Shown: positions 13,761 to 26,068, counted from the first letter of the stretch. The stretch: DNA of 64,000 nucleotides from Dolomedes plantarius (GCA_907164885.2 OU015491.1:112196968-112260967); one strand, 5' to 3'. Program-made: numbers and translations. Notes: generated from the letters alone by a model not told the origin.

Positions 13761-13930
13761 AAACATACCCGAAGGGGCAGCTGCTTCTAAAAACATGATC
13801 CTGAGAAGTGAATTAGCGCTACAGACGCTCTGCTGGGTGCGATAAGGGAATTAATGTATCTCCAGCGTAAACGCATAAAAGAACAATTTTATTGCGCTTT
13901 CCTGGTGTGGTGGGAGCTGACGTTTCCTGA
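13728..13930 (+). repeat. Dispersed non-coding repeat, core copy A
   Basis: The core at about 13810-13900 starts gaattagcgctacagacgct and includes ccagcgtaaacgcataaaag. It aligns with cores at 17121, 22244 and 22688. The copy at 17.1 kb is the closest and also shares 80 bp of upstream flank (gttgatgacg, then gatcattaaacat, then ggcagct). No coding frame, tRNA-like box or terminal inverted repeat was recognised. Family unknown. Confidence 0.65.
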
Positions 13931-14339
13931 AAGGAAATGCCATTTTATAAAGAGCAGTCTAGAAATATATGAGAAATATACTAAGTAAGATATGAAAAAA
14001 TCGAATCACTTAATCTTTCGTAGAAAGATTTATATATACGCTAGCTAAATAGGTGCGCTTCACTACGAAATACATTATTACCATAAATTATGAAATTTGG
14101 TTTATTTAATTTAAATTAACTTTATCAATTTACAGGGGGAACTCCTTCAAGAGGTGTTTTTAGCGACCTGTCATTTAATGATTGTGATCCGGAATTAAAT
14201 AGGGGTTTTAGATTTTTGGATGGGGATGGCGCAAGCCTCTTAGAACCCCTTTAAAGGTTGATTTAAAAAAAAGTCTTTTAGTGAGTACCTAGGGCCTTGG
14301 AGGAGCCTTGGTTCCCCCTTTCAGTTATACAGCTCTCAA
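13931..14339. other. No gene recognised
   Basis: AT-rich; nothing supported. Confidence 0.5.
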
Positions 14340-14960
14340 ACGTGAATTCATATTGGAAATCAGGTAGTTTATGAGTGGGAAGAACTGTGGCAGTTCTTCT
14401 CACTCCTCCAGAAATTCTGTTTTCAGACCCTGGATGATTCTGGGAGGTAGAAAGCGGATTGCAGTTGCCCTTTCCAGAGAATCACAGACATGCTCTGTAG
14501 GGTTTGGTCTGGAGATCTGGCAAGCCAATCTATCCGAAGAATATCCCCACTTTTCAGAAATTCTTCGACCAGATGATCTCTATGTGGGAGCGCGTTGTCA
14601 TCCATTAAAATGAAATCAGGCCATCTGTGCCCCTGAAAAGGCGAATATAGGGCTCCAAGATCTCATCCCTTAACCTAACACCAGTCACAGTGCCTCTGCC
14701 AAACATATGGATTGGTGTGCGACCATCCAACATGATGCCTGCCGAGATCGTCAAAAGTAGTCTTTCTAGGGCGTTACAGAGCAGGTAGCGGGTCCCTGGT
14801 TCTCTCCAGATGTAGGTACGTCGAGAATCAGTGTCCAGGCTGAAACGCGACACGTATGGGAAGAGAACATTACCCTACTGCAGTTTGGTCCAAGGCTGAT
14901 TTTGTCTGCACCAAGCTAAACGGCTTCACACCACTCCATGTGTCTGACAGAGGGTCCCTG
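14340..14960 (-). pseudogene. Tc1-like transposase C-terminal fragment
   Basis: On the minus strand, from about 14960 downward, this gives the catalytic half of a Tc1 transposase. RLAWCRQNQPWT comes first, then VSRFSLDTDSRRTYIWREPG (near the first Asp block), LRDEILEPYIRLFRGTDG, and MDDNALPHRDHLVEEF with the second Asp. The final Glu block is decayed: the region after LARSPDQT lacks a clear NPIEH. Two frames are used, so at least one frameshift is present. The N-terminal DNA-binding half is absent. A second fragment of a similar gene begins 11 bp from the 5' end of this one in the opposite orientation. Confidence 0.85.
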
Positions 14961-14971
14961 ACTGATGATAG

Positions 14972-15350
14972 GTAAAGGGATGAGATCATGCAGACCTATG
15001 TTCTATTTTTCAGGGGAGCAGTTGGCCCTCAGTTCATTTTTATGGACGACAATGCTCGTCCACATGAGGCTCACCTAGTCGACGATTATCTTAAAATGGA
15101 GGGTATTCACCGGATGGATTGGCTCGCCAGATATTTAAATCTAAACCCAATTGAACATGTCTGTGACCCTCTTGGGAGGGCAATTGCAGCTCGCCATCCA
15201 TATCCGAGAATAATCCAGGATCTGAAAACTGCGTTGTTGCAGGAGTGGGACTTATTTCCACAGGGACTCAAAAAACTTCCTCGTTTCCAATATGACATCG
15301 CACTGTGAGAGCTGTATGACTGTGAGAGGCGTCCATACCCTCTATTAAAG
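14972..15350 (+). pseudogene. Tc1-like transposase C-terminal fragment
   Basis: The plus-strand partner of the fragment at 14340-14960. It starts at the region matching RDEI-TYVLFFRGAVGPQF and continues with FMDDNARPHEAHLVDDY (second catalytic Asp) and LNLNPIEHVCDPLGRAIAAR (final Glu). It then follows the usual C-terminal pattern to a stop at 15306. Nothing upstream of this point is kept. Its retained Glu block is better preserved than in the partner, so the two are separate copies, or one has decayed faster. Confidence 0.85.
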
Positions 15351-15479
15351 TCATATTATGTACGATCTTGCAATGTCGGTCTTGGACATTCCTGTGCTGA
15401 TAAGCCTAACTGACGATTGTGAGAGCGTACCATGACTGCTGTGTGGTGTAATGTTTTCTCTTATATAACTGTGTACCCT

Positions 15480-15576
15480 TACCAAATTTCATTAAAATCC
15501 GTCCATTAGTTTGTTTTCCAGAAATTCGATAAAATGTGAAAATTCTATTACTTTTGAGCACCTGTGTGTCTGTATG

Positions 15577-15668
<92 letters not shown>

Positions 15669-15720
15669 ATATATATATATATATATATACAGATATATAC
15701 ATACAGAGAGAGATATATAT
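15480..15720. repeat. (TA)n microsatellite with conserved leader
   Basis: TA-rich array from about 15578 to 15720. It is preceded at 15480-15520 by accaaatttcattaaaatcc, a string I recognise from several arthropod interspersed repeats next to microsatellites. That recognition is from memory. Confidence 0.7.
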
Positions 15721-17010
15721 TAAAACGTATATAATTCTATATTTTTTAAAGAATTTTATAACTCTAGTTCTGTTCGGTACTTTGTAAAAGACTAAAACAT
15801 ATGAGTAAATAGTTCACAAAATCAGGGTAAGCAAAATAATTTCCACGTATGTAGAAGAATAGTGAGATCACCGTTATTTGTAGTAAAGAAAGAGGAAAAT
15901 AACCGAGGGTAGATCCTGGTATGATCAGTTCAAAGCGTGAAATTGTTCCGAAATGATTTGGTATTTATATACACTCGTGATAGTCCACGTGTCGTTAATT
16001 TAGAGAATGCAGACCGAATATCTACGTGACCGAAAGAGTTTCACAGTTGCTCTGTTAAATAATGAGGAGAGTCTTACAAGATGCTCCTTGAAATACTGTG
16101 CCTGTAAAGCTTAAAATGGGGATGAAAATTCATTTTGTGAAGCTTGTATATTATTCCATTTCGGGGAAACTTGGATACTTTTGGATTGTAATATGTCTAA
16201 GACTGATACGAAATGTGTTGTATACATGCAGGTGTTCCACAATATTTTGTGAAGTAATGACATTATTTTTCAACTCGACCAAGCTGTCGAGTTTTTAAGG
16301 AAAAAATAAAGATTTCTAGTATTATTTGTTATTCAGATATATATTGTTCTTGAAAAGCTGAGTTTTAAAAGGAAGAAAATTGAGAAGTATCGAAAGTATT
16401 TGTTAATTTAATTTTTTTTTCCGCGTTTCATTTTGTCTCGGGGAACGGTAAGGAAAACATTTCAATTGATGGTAAATTTAGGGAAAATTAAAGAACTAAA
16501 ATAGTGTGGAAAAATAAGTTCACAAAGAAACATATCTGATAAGCTCAAGAAAATGAATATTACACCTATCGAAAAAAAATCACTCATTTACAACAGTTAC
16601 GAAATTAGTCTTCGCTAACAACTTTGGACTTTTTTTGCTTTCATAGTTATAGAAACTGTTTTCTAACATAGAAAATAATAAAAATATAAGGAAAATCAGT
16701 TGCAATCATATCCCAAAAATACATACACAAAATATAATTTTTGATAAACTCAAATGTCGTTACATTTATGACTAATGTTTAAAAAGAAATATTCGCTTTA
16801 GGCAGTTGGTAACAATTTACTAGGCCCGACTAAACTGAAAAAATGTAATTAAAGCCATGTTTAAGGAAGTTATTCAAGCGTAATTTAAAGTTAGTATAAC
16901 AAAATGTTTAGTCCATATTGTAGTACTCAGTAAAAAAAACCCTTTACTTTTTCCTCTACAAAAATTAATAATCATAAATAGAGAACGGCGATTGAAGAAG
17001 TTTCCTAACA
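15721..17010. other. No gene recognised
   Basis: AT-rich; short frames only, none with a family signature. Confidence 0.5.
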
Positions 17011-17027
17011 GTCCAGTTCACTAGTGA

Positions 17028-17235
17028 TATGTTGATTATCAAGAAAAGGGATCGTTAAACATCCCTACCGGTGGCAGCTTACTTAAAAAAAAACAAAAAA
17101 AAACTTGATATCAGGAAAGTGAATTAGCATTATAGACGCTCTGTTAGGCCCGATAAACGAATTAATGCACCCCCGGCGTAAACGCATAAAAGCAGGTATT
17201 TATTGCACTTCTGCTAGTTAGGCAGGATATGGGAA
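17028..17235 (+). repeat. Dispersed non-coding repeat, core copy B
   Basis: The core at 17121-17210 starts gaattagcattatagacgct and includes ggcgtaaacgcataaaagc. It aligns with core A over about 90 bp with substitutions, and upstream flank blocks are shared (gttgatta, gatcgttaaacat, ggcagct). Confidence 0.65.
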
Positions 17236-18656
17236 ATAAATCTGGAAATAACGGCCATAAACTTGGGGGAACAATTAAGGAATGCAAATATACAATTGAA
17301 AAGAAACTTGATTAATGTAAAATGGTCAGAGAAGGTACTTGTAGAAAATAAATATTAATATGCAAGATGTAAATGCGAATGAAAAAAGCTAAATTTTAAA
17401 TTGAAACTATAAATGAAACAATGCAGGCAACTGGAACTAATTCTTTTATGTTTCTACATAAAAAAATAAAAAAATAATTCCTCCCCCCCAAAAAAAAAAT
17501 CTCATAGACATTAAATAATAGTTTTCTGGTTAAATGTAAGAAATATATAACTACATTTATGTTACAGAATGTGAAATATTCCTTTCTCATGTTCTATTTC
17601 CTGCTTCCAAAGAAAACAATTAATCATTATTTTTTATTTATTTAGATAATGTTCTATCTGTAAATCAATTTTGGAAAATATAAACCTTAACGAAAACGTA
17701 AAGAAAGCCACTGTTGTTGGCCAAAATTAAGAATTAACAAAAAATTGATATTAGAATCTCGAGATTATTTAAACTGTTCATATAAATAATCATAACTAAA
17801 ATAGTTCCTTACTGTTAGTTCTTTATACATTCTATAAATATTAGTTTAAGCAGCCTCAAATTTTCCATATTTTCTCTTTAGCACCTGTTTGAAATTATTT
17901 AATACTTTCATACAGTTTACTCTTTTCTGATATCACTCCTGCCATGGTTATTTTACAGTTGCATTTAAGTTCATCACGCAGTATTTCTATATACATCATA
18001 AGCTGCTTATGGTGTTTATATGTCTAATACTCAACAATGTTACAAATATATTCACTCTCATCTTTAAACCTAGGTTACGGCATACCTGGGCTCTTAAGTA
18101 ACGCCTACCCGATAAATATGGAAGGGGGAAGATAATTTCAAACTCGGAACTTCTCTAAATTTTTATCTTGTGATTGACAAAGTGCATTCTTTCAGCCCAA
18201 ATAGAAAAGAGACATCGGCTATCGTGAATCGTGGTACAACATTTATAGTGCATGAAGATGACAAAATGCAAGTGGTCCGCTTTCATGGGCGAAGCCCCAA
18301 TTGTAAATATTTACGCCTCTAATGACAGACTTAGACTAGGTTTCACTAGGGGTTATACAAAGAAACTTTGTTCCACAGAGTCACAGATTAGAAAGTGGAC
18401 AGTGTCACGCAACAAAGCATATAACCTACAATAACCTGAAACTGAAAAAATAAGTTTTAATAAAGCATCAAATTAAAATAATTAATCGAATTGCTGATGG
18501 TTGGCTCTCCAGTTAATAAAAAGGTTATTATTTGGCCTATAATAATAAAAATTCGTTTCCCGGGCAGCTAGACGTCTAGTGCATCATACCAGCTATTATA
18601 CCCACCTTTTAAATGTATGTGGGTTTGTTCTGTCAAAATATTAATGGTTCATTATT
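17236..18656. other. No gene recognised
   Basis: AT-rich, with A runs near 17460-17500. A 60-codon frame at 18252-18434 has no recognisable motif. Confidence 0.45.
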
Positions 18657-18757
18657 CGATGACCGGGTCGATGACCGAATGGCTAGGGCTAGTACCAGAG
18701 TCTGTAGGTTCGAATCCCACTCTTAGCATGGACGCTTGTAGCCGTTTGGAATTGGCT
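18657..18757 (+). mobile_element. SINE, left part, split by piggyBac
   Basis: tRNA-like head with A-box gaccgaatggctagggc and B-box ggttcgaatccc, followed by a body that stops at the TTAA of the piggyBac insertion. The remainder appears to resume at 21439 (gcagtaggtcccggtctaat) and run to about 21515. The SINE therefore predates the piggyBac insertion. Confidence 0.65.
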
Positions 18758-21438
18758 TTAACACTAGAACCGCGGAACTTTCGATATACCTAGAACCGCG
18801 GAGCGGGTCATTTTGACCCAAGATTGTAAACTTTTAAAATATGCACAAGCGCTTAATTTATTTAACTAAAACATTTTATTTTTTAAATAATAATCAATAT
18901 TTCTCAGAATTTACATTAAATAATTTATATAAATCAAAAGAAATTAACTTAATTTTTGCAAAATTGTATTATTTAAAACTTTATGTCCTTGAGTATAATA
19001 ACATGTCTCTTTAAAAAATATGACATAAATTTCCTAATTTAAATGGAAAAACAGAGTATCTCTTTTTAATATGTTTAGACATAATTTAAAAAAATTAAAA
19101 ATTAAAAATTTTATCAGTTACTTAAAATTTTATCAGTACTTAGTTGTATAGATTATAAAATCCAATTTATTGTATGCATTTTGTACAAAACTGATTAATA
19201 AGTTTTGTACATTTTCCACAGATGGGTGCTTTACATTTTGAACAGATATCTAGAGTTTTACTTTCACATTTCGAAATGTGGCAACGGACTCGTTTACGCT
19301 TAATTTTTGGTTGTCCGTCGTTTTCCTTGGTTGCTTCACATGCTCTTTTTGCCACCTTTTTATGTCGGAAGAGAACAAACTTTTCTCGACCAAGTGTTGA
19401 ATGAATTGCCGTCTACTAATAGATTTTCCAGTTACAGCTGTATATAAAACCCAGGCATTGATTGCAGCAAGGTCCAAAATATTACAAAAAAACCTGCACC
19501 GGCCACCTACGTGAAGCAGACGACTGTAAATTTCCTTGCCATTTGTTCAATCACGTCCACACCGTATTTAGTTGTGTTGTAGAAAGCGATTGTATCAGGT
19601 AGTTTTTTAGGTTATCTGGAATTTCTACGTTTAGATGGAGACTACTTAGCAACAAAACGTTTTTATCTTTTTTACCTTGATAAACAGTTAGACTCATGTC
19701 TTTATGGGTTAGTACCGTAGTCGAATACAATGTGGATTTTAACATTTTTACAGAGACTAGTATTTCTCTTCATGAGCATTTTACAGTTCTTACAAGGCTA
19801 GTGTTTTTGGATTTCAATGCCTCTGCAAGGTTCAGTGTCGTGAAATAGTTGTTCTTAGAGACATTTCTACCTTTGTTCTCATACGGACTTATTAGTAACA
19901 GCACTACAAGTTCAGAAAGAGAAACATTGGATGGACTTTGGTTATCTTTTCCAACATACGGGAATCCATTTATCAGATATTTTGAGTCAAATCTGCAGCC
20001 AACCAGAACTTGATTCCATATTTATCTGGTTTGTTTGACATGTATTGGATAAACCTACATCTAGCTTCTGTAGGAAATAACTGTTCATCTAGAGTTACAT
20101 TAGGACCTGGTGTATAGTTAGTCATTCAATTTTCCCTGAAACGATTCCAGATATCCGAAATAAGGGCAAATTTGTCTGTCTCTAGACGCTTTGATCTTGT
20201 TTATTTTATGTAGAAGCGTAAAAATCCCATTATTTCATGAAATTGGTCTCTTGACATTGTATTTTGGAAAAATGGTAGTTCTCAGTTCTTTGACCACAAG
20301 CTATCCAGTTCAAGTCCTTTTGCACAATATATACCGCGTGCATATAAAATTTATATAAAAGCATCTATTTCTTCTAATGTTATATTCCATTCTCCTTCCT
20401 GAATCTGCCGATGAGCTTCATCTTCAGTACATTTCTTTATGTGTTTCAATATCCATTCATCTATAAAAAGTCTCCAAGCACTTGAAGGACTGTTGTCGAA
20501 AACATTGCGTTTAGCATGTGGTGTTGGGCCCCCAACTTCTTTCAAAATATTGCACTTTGATTTTCTTCCTCTATCGTTTGTTCCTAATTGAGCGACATTC
20601 CAAATTGTCCCATCTTTGCCATCTTCATTATTTCCAACTTTGAATGTTACTGTTGATTTCTTTTTCAAATTTCTTTGCATGTGTGTATCTTTTCTTGGAA
20701 TGTTTGATTTTTATTTTTTATCAGATAAATTATCATCAGTACTGCGATGAGAACTACCAGGGATTGTTAGAGCATTGCCAGAGTCATCTTCACTTTAATT
20801 TTCTTCATCCGAATCCAAATTTTATTCATTAGCAGGCAGGTATTCATCCTCACTACTCAAAATCGAATCTTGAGAAACCTTCTTTTTCCAAACCTTCTGA
20901 ATCCTTTTCAGATAATTGTTTTAAATATTCTAAAGCTTCCTGAACAGCAACATTACGGCGTCTTGACATAGTTTTTATACATATACTAATTACAGAATAA
21001 AAACAACTTCAAAAAGTCTTCTAAATATTCGCAGTAATTTTTCACTGCATTCGAACGTAGTTCGTGTTTCAAACCTAATATAATGACCTTGACTGAAAAA
21101 CCTTCACTATTCCCCCTTCTGGTACAGTCCATTTAAGGAATTCTAGGGTGGGGTAGAAGTATTTTACAGTTACAGTTCGAAAAATTGCATCTGTTTTTCG
21201 TTATTTGCGCATTAACATTTATTACGGGTCAAATTGACCCGCTCCGAGGTTCTAGGTATAAGTGTTAATAATCGGAAAAATATTTATGTTACGAAATTTT
21301 AAATTTGGTAAATTGTTGTTCACCTTAAAATATTAAAAGTCTTAAAAGGAATTGTTTTTTCAATCGATACTTTTCGCGTGGTGATAAATTAAACATCGTT
21401 TTGGGTCAAATTGACCCGCTCCGCGGTTCTAGTGTTAA
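18758..21438 (-). mobile_element. piggyBac-like transposon, copy 1
   Basis: A 2,681-bp element with exact TTAA at both ends. The ends begin TTAAcactagaaccgcgg on both strands. The motif agaaccgcggagcgggtca is repeated subterminally near both ends, as expected of transposase-binding repeats. One transposase gene lies on the minus strand and is broken. A very similar copy lies at 55973-58659. Confidence 0.93.
19167..20969 (-). pseudogene. piggyBac-like transposase, broken (copy 1)
   Basis: The start is MSRRRNVAVQEALEYL at 20969, followed by an acidic N-terminal stretch. The frame shifts after about 30 codons, and a TAA falls within the acidic region. The DDE_Tnp_1_7 (piggyBac) domain follows in several frames. 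It includes a Trp/insertion region (SSAWRLFIDEWILKHI), GRFIQYMSNKPDKYGIKFW, and TKYGVDVIEQMARKF with the third catalytic Asp, then SRRWPVQVFFNILDLAAINA. The C-terminus has a Cys-rich zinc-binding tail (KCKAPICGKCTKL, then CTKC) ending at a TAA at 19167. About 600 codons is the usual length. Transposition is cut-and-paste at TTAA. Non-functional, with numerous stops and frameshifts. Confidence 0.92.
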
Positions 21439-21515
21439 GCAGTAGGTCCCGGTCTAATTAGCCCTCGTGTAGCAAAAAATGACCGTATCACTCTAAACCA
21501 AACCAAAGGAATATT

Positions 21516-22063
21516 CGATGTGTACACTCAGTACAAAAAAAAAACAGAATCTTCCCAAGAAGAATATGTAAATGCTATAACGAAAAATTTACTTTTAAAA
21601 TAATTCTACAATGATTTTTTCGACATAGCAGCCAATAAAAGGCCCTATACATAAAACTAGATATAAATAAGACGTTACGTTTCCGTGCCGTCCCCCTCAT
21701 GGGGAGCAATGCTGGCTCACCTATATGGTGGTCAGATGTCCGCAAGGCCTGTTAAGTCGCGTAAATTCTTCACCTTTATGGCACTCTCATAATAAAGTAG
21801 GCAGCAAAACTTTGAGGATCTTCATGGGACAATATCAAGAAGTACCTACCGTCACCGAGAAGTGCTTGCCACATTAAAAAATACTCTGTTCTTTAAGTGT
21901 TACTGTAAAATTTAAATTTCATATCATGGAGTTTGATGTATTCAAATTCAGTGTCTGACAACATGTTTGCATATAGTAGTTTTTTGGCCACTTCTTATGG
22001 ACTCAATTCTAATATCATTTAGTCAAATTTGTACTGTCAGAGTGTAAAATTAAATCATTCGAA
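21516..22063. other. No gene recognised
   Basis: A somewhat GC-richer block at 21690-21880 (ccccctcatggggagcaatg onward) looks like a repeat fragment, but I cannot place it. Confidence 0.35.
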
Positions 22064-22910
22064 TGATAACTGCCATCTATTGTTCTTAAATTCTTAAAAA
22101 CAAAATTTCACAAAGAGAAAAATTGAGAGGCTTAATAACGACCCAAAACGTTCTTGCGGCAGCGTATAAACAATCTAAAAACAACGAAAAGAACATTAAA
22201 AGAATCGAAGGGGAAAGTAGTACCTTAGACCGTAATTAGAATAGTGAACGCTATGTACGCTCTACTGGTCTCGATAACAGATTTAATGTGATCCCAGTGA
22301 AAAAGCGTAAAATCGGACTCTATTGTACGTTTGCCATTTACGTGTTAGAGAAACCAATTTCAGAATTATTTCACGTCTTTAGCAACAGTTAGGAAGGGAA
22401 GAGATACTTCAAAACAGAAAAGAGAATTTTCGACTAAAATATTAAAATCTTAATATGAAAAGAATTTTGAAACTGAAATTAGTACTCTCAAAGCGTGAAA
22501 AGAAATCAATGAAATTATAACTGCCATTTACTGCTCATTAAATTCGTAAGCAAAATTCTACAAAGATAAAAGTTGAGAGAATTAATTCCAACCTAGAAGT
22601 TTCATGCGGCAGCATATAAACAATCTAAAAAGAGCATTAAAAATAATCGAAGGGGAAAGTAGTATCTTAGAACGTAATTAGAATAACGAATTAGCGCTGT
22701 GTACGCTCTACGACTTCCGATAACAGATTTAATGTGATCCCAGTGTAAAAGCGTAAATTCGGACTTTATTGTACGTTTGCCGTTTACGTGTTAGAGAAAG
22801 CAATTTCAGAATCATTCCACGTTTTTAGGAACGGTTAGGAATTGAAGATAGACTTTAAAAGAATGAAAAGTGTATTTACGATTAAAAAATTAAAATCTTA
22901 AATAGAAAAG
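22064..22910 (+). repeat. Tandem duplication holding core copies C and D
   Basis: Two head-to-tail units of about 450 bp, starting near 22064 and 22517. Shared blocks in order are aactgccat..ttgttct, gcggcagc, tataaacaatctaaaa, gaaggggaaagtagta, then cgataacagatttaatgtga, ttgtacgtttgcc and tttacgtgttagagaaa. Cores C (22244-22331) and D (22688-22779) align with cores A and B at 13.8 and 17.1 kb. Unit 2 keeps cgaattagcgct, which is partly lost in unit 1. Non-coding. Confidence 0.8.
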
Positions 22911-23944
22911 AATTTCGAAAATCGTAAAAAGATACCTATAAAATTAAAAATCTTTCTTATTTTTTTAACTTAAAGAAATAAAAAGAAAGTTGTATATTTC
23001 GCAATGATACAACTATTTCACAACCATTGCATTCGAACAGCTTCTAAGTACACATTTGTTTTATCCCGGGTAGGATTCGCTGATTTGATTTAATTTTATA
23101 TTTGATAAATATTAAAATAAAATTTTTACTATAGTTACTATTGATTCAATTGTTACAAGGCTCTCATATTTCCCTTTTATATGTTAGTCAAAGGGAATTA
23201 ATATTTAATTAATATTTAAATCCCTAGATTAATTCAGGGAGGAAAAAAATCCTTGAAGCTTGGAAATCATAAAAAAGTCATTATTAATTGAAATAACACA
23301 TTGGCAGTGTCTTGTTATGATTTTTGAGACCTTATAAATTATATTTCTGTTTCAAATTTTCTGTTTTTCAGAGGAACATATCGGCTTTCATGCCATGGAA
23401 TATATCGTCACGTGAATGCAAGAACTAGGTAACTCCAAAAAAATTATTTTTGAGATATCTGGCTATTTATAACTACGTAGATTACATAAGAAGTGAATGC
23501 AATAACTAGAAAACTCACTTTGTTGCTAACCTTATGGCATCATTTGGCTAGTGTAATAATTAGACAAACAGAACGACGAGTATTTTCTGGAAGAAATAAA
23601 CATTTGAGATCTTCAAGAACTTGAAAAATCGAGTTACCTAGTTATTGAAATCAGGTGACGATACTAAGTTAAGTTGCCTGAAAAACAGTAATCTTCAGTT
23701 GATCATTCCACTGATGTATCATTAGTTACGATTGAGAATTTAGAAAAGGGGAAAAGTGTGCATAAAGTGTACTGCGTTTAACACGTGCAATTCATATTAG
23801 CAATACATGTGATTTCAATAAAAAGAGGAATACTGAATATAAATTGCTGATAATATTTATACTAAAATTCAATACCATCCCAAAATGAACATACTTTACA
23901 GTCATTCTCGAAAATCATTCTAGCGACATAAATAAAACTAAACT
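22911..23944. other. No gene recognised
   Basis: AT-rich; nothing supported. Confidence 0.5.
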
Positions 23945-24225
23945 CATGGCGCAACAATCTGCTGTGGACCAAGGCCAGCGGTACTCCTCTCATCTTTCTT
24001 GACTGTGGGCTTGGGGGTGCCATACGACATACGTCTCAGTCAGGTGGTCAACCTGACGTGGGACCCCAGAGTTTAGTTCCCAAGCATGCTTGGTCCTTAT
24101 TTTATCAACCCACTCAAAAGATGAAATGATGAGTCGACCTTGCCCAGTCGCAGGGTCGAAACCTGGACCTGTGGGATGGCAGTTTGACGCTTTTAACCAC
24201 TACGCCACTGGGCGTCAGTGGCATA
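23945..24225 (-). mobile_element. tRNA-derived SINE (minus strand)
   Basis: On the minus strand the head near 24212 reads gcccagtggcgtagtggtta (A-box) followed by a B-box at ccaggtttcgaccctg, with tRNA-like spacing. The body runs to about 23945 (gattgttgcgccatgag). It is a different family from the SINEs at 120-448 and 9867-10175. Confidence 0.75.
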
Positions 24226-24785
24226 AATAATTAAATAAAAAGGCGTCGAAGATAATTTGGCTTGAGTGAAAAGTCCTTTTTTTATGTTTTGATCATGTAC
24301 TGACGTACGGGGAACTTCTTTAAGCTTTTAACTCAAAGAATTCATTCCTCAGTGGAGAGATATGTTTTTCATGGCTTTCTTTCTGAATTTAGCTTTTACT
24401 TCTATTTGCTCTAAAACCAAACATTTCAATCTTCCGAATTCCAAGTAACTAGCTCCAACAGTATTTTCTGCTCCCCTTTCCCCGTTAGAATCTTTTTTTC
24501 CTTCTTAGGGCTAAACCTATTCTTCTTCCATCAACTCTTAGAACCAGTTTGTTACTCCCTGTTGTTTCTCCTCCAAGCTATAATAAATCTCAATGCAAAC
24601 ATGAAAATCTCCAGCGCACAGGTAACTCTAGACCTAGGTTTCTAACCTATTAACGTGCTGCTCAGCAAGCCTTAACCTGTGAGTACGCAGGACGGATAAG
24701 AGTTTTTATAAGTCACTAACAAAGTGAAGTCATCCTGCCCACTTCTAAAAGACCATTGTCTATAACAAATTGTGGTAACAAAAAT

Positions 24786-25125
24786 TCAGGTAGTTTCTTC
24801 TAACGAAACTACCGCGGATTATTAGCGTAGGATTACTTATCGTTGCTTACTTATTTTGTATATATATATGTATGTATGTGTTAAGTATGTATGTATCTAT
24901 ATATACATACGTATGTACATATACATATATGTATGTCAAAATATTGACACATCTTGGCAATTTTCTGTTTAACTGATTACTGCTTGTCCAAGCGATAGAC
25001 TGGGTTTCGCGCGCTGTGAAAATTATCACTCGCGAGGACGGATGGAGAGACGGTTTTAGCGTCTGGAATTTTCCTTTCCGAAGGACCGTTATGGAGGAAC
25101 GCAACCATACGTTAAAATTAAGAGA
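24786..25125. repeat. Unnamed interspersed repeat, complete copy
   Basis: About 340 bp with a left part (attcaggtagtttcttctaa), a central TA/GTAT-rich stretch, and a right part (ttgacacatcttggcaattt through agcgtctggaattttcc to ggaccgttatgg). The same left and right parts occur at 28608-28700 and 31138-31336, separated by about 2.4 kb. No coding frame or clear terminal inverted repeat. Family unknown. Confidence 0.75.
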
Positions 25126-26040
25126 GCAAGAAAATTTCAGAATGCATATATCAGACCAAAGAGTCGAAGCAAGAATATGAACCAAAGTTTCGCACTTTTG
25201 GCCTATCAGGCTTGCTATATATTGCATTTTCTCATGTTTAATGAAGCTGCGAGTGACCTAAATTCATGGGTTTATTTTACCTCTAAAGATTCATTTGAAT
25301 CATTTCTAGTAGGGCAAAGGATAAAATTCTACTCACGCATTTCAACATATATGTACATTTTATGTGCTATGTTATTTAGCGGGCGTATTTTATTGGCAAT
25401 TCGCATTTTACGGCCATTTGCGTCTTCATCTTCAAATCAGTAGACTTTCAATGAACTTTCAAGTCTCTTCCACTTGCATACACCGATCCACGTAAACATT
25501 TACCTTTCGAAAAAGATCATCTCACTTCCTTGATCCTGAATCATCTCATAAAATAGAACACACAGCAGTAACACGTGCCACCGACAGAAATATCCATATG
25601 TGCAAAATACCTTACAGTTAACAGAGTTCCCCACCCTTTTAAAATGAAAAGCGAATTTGAAAATAAACTTCATGATATTTTTAGTAAATAATTTGAAAAT
25701 GTACTTTTTTTTTATTTGTGCATTCATATACATAGAAGTCGTTGGAATGGCTATAAACACAATATTTTCCATCTCGTAAGTGTGATAAATGGAAAGTTGT
25801 ATATTTATTTGCCTTTTTTCTCGTTACAGAAAAAAAAACTTTAAAAACTTACGAAATGAAAGAAAAGTCCCGAATACGCTTGAAATAGGATTTGCAATTT
25901 TTGAGTGGGATAAAATTAAAAAAATAAACTCCTAACATGGTAGTATTAATGCAAGAAATGAATGAGAATTCTTATTTATCTGTATTACTTACCAGAGTTA
26001 GTCCTATAAGTGGAAAATCTAAAAAAAAAGAGATCATAGC
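25126..26040. other. No gene recognised
   Basis: Small frames on both strands (for example 25177-25443 and 25500-25772) show no family motifs. Confidence 0.45.
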
Positions 26041-26068
26041 ATACGCCTATCTTTGTAGATAGGCGTAT
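26041..26068. repeat. Perfect 12-bp stem hairpin
   Basis: atacgcctatct and agataggcgtat flank a 4-base loop ttgt. No oligo-T tail follows directly. Confidence 0.95.
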
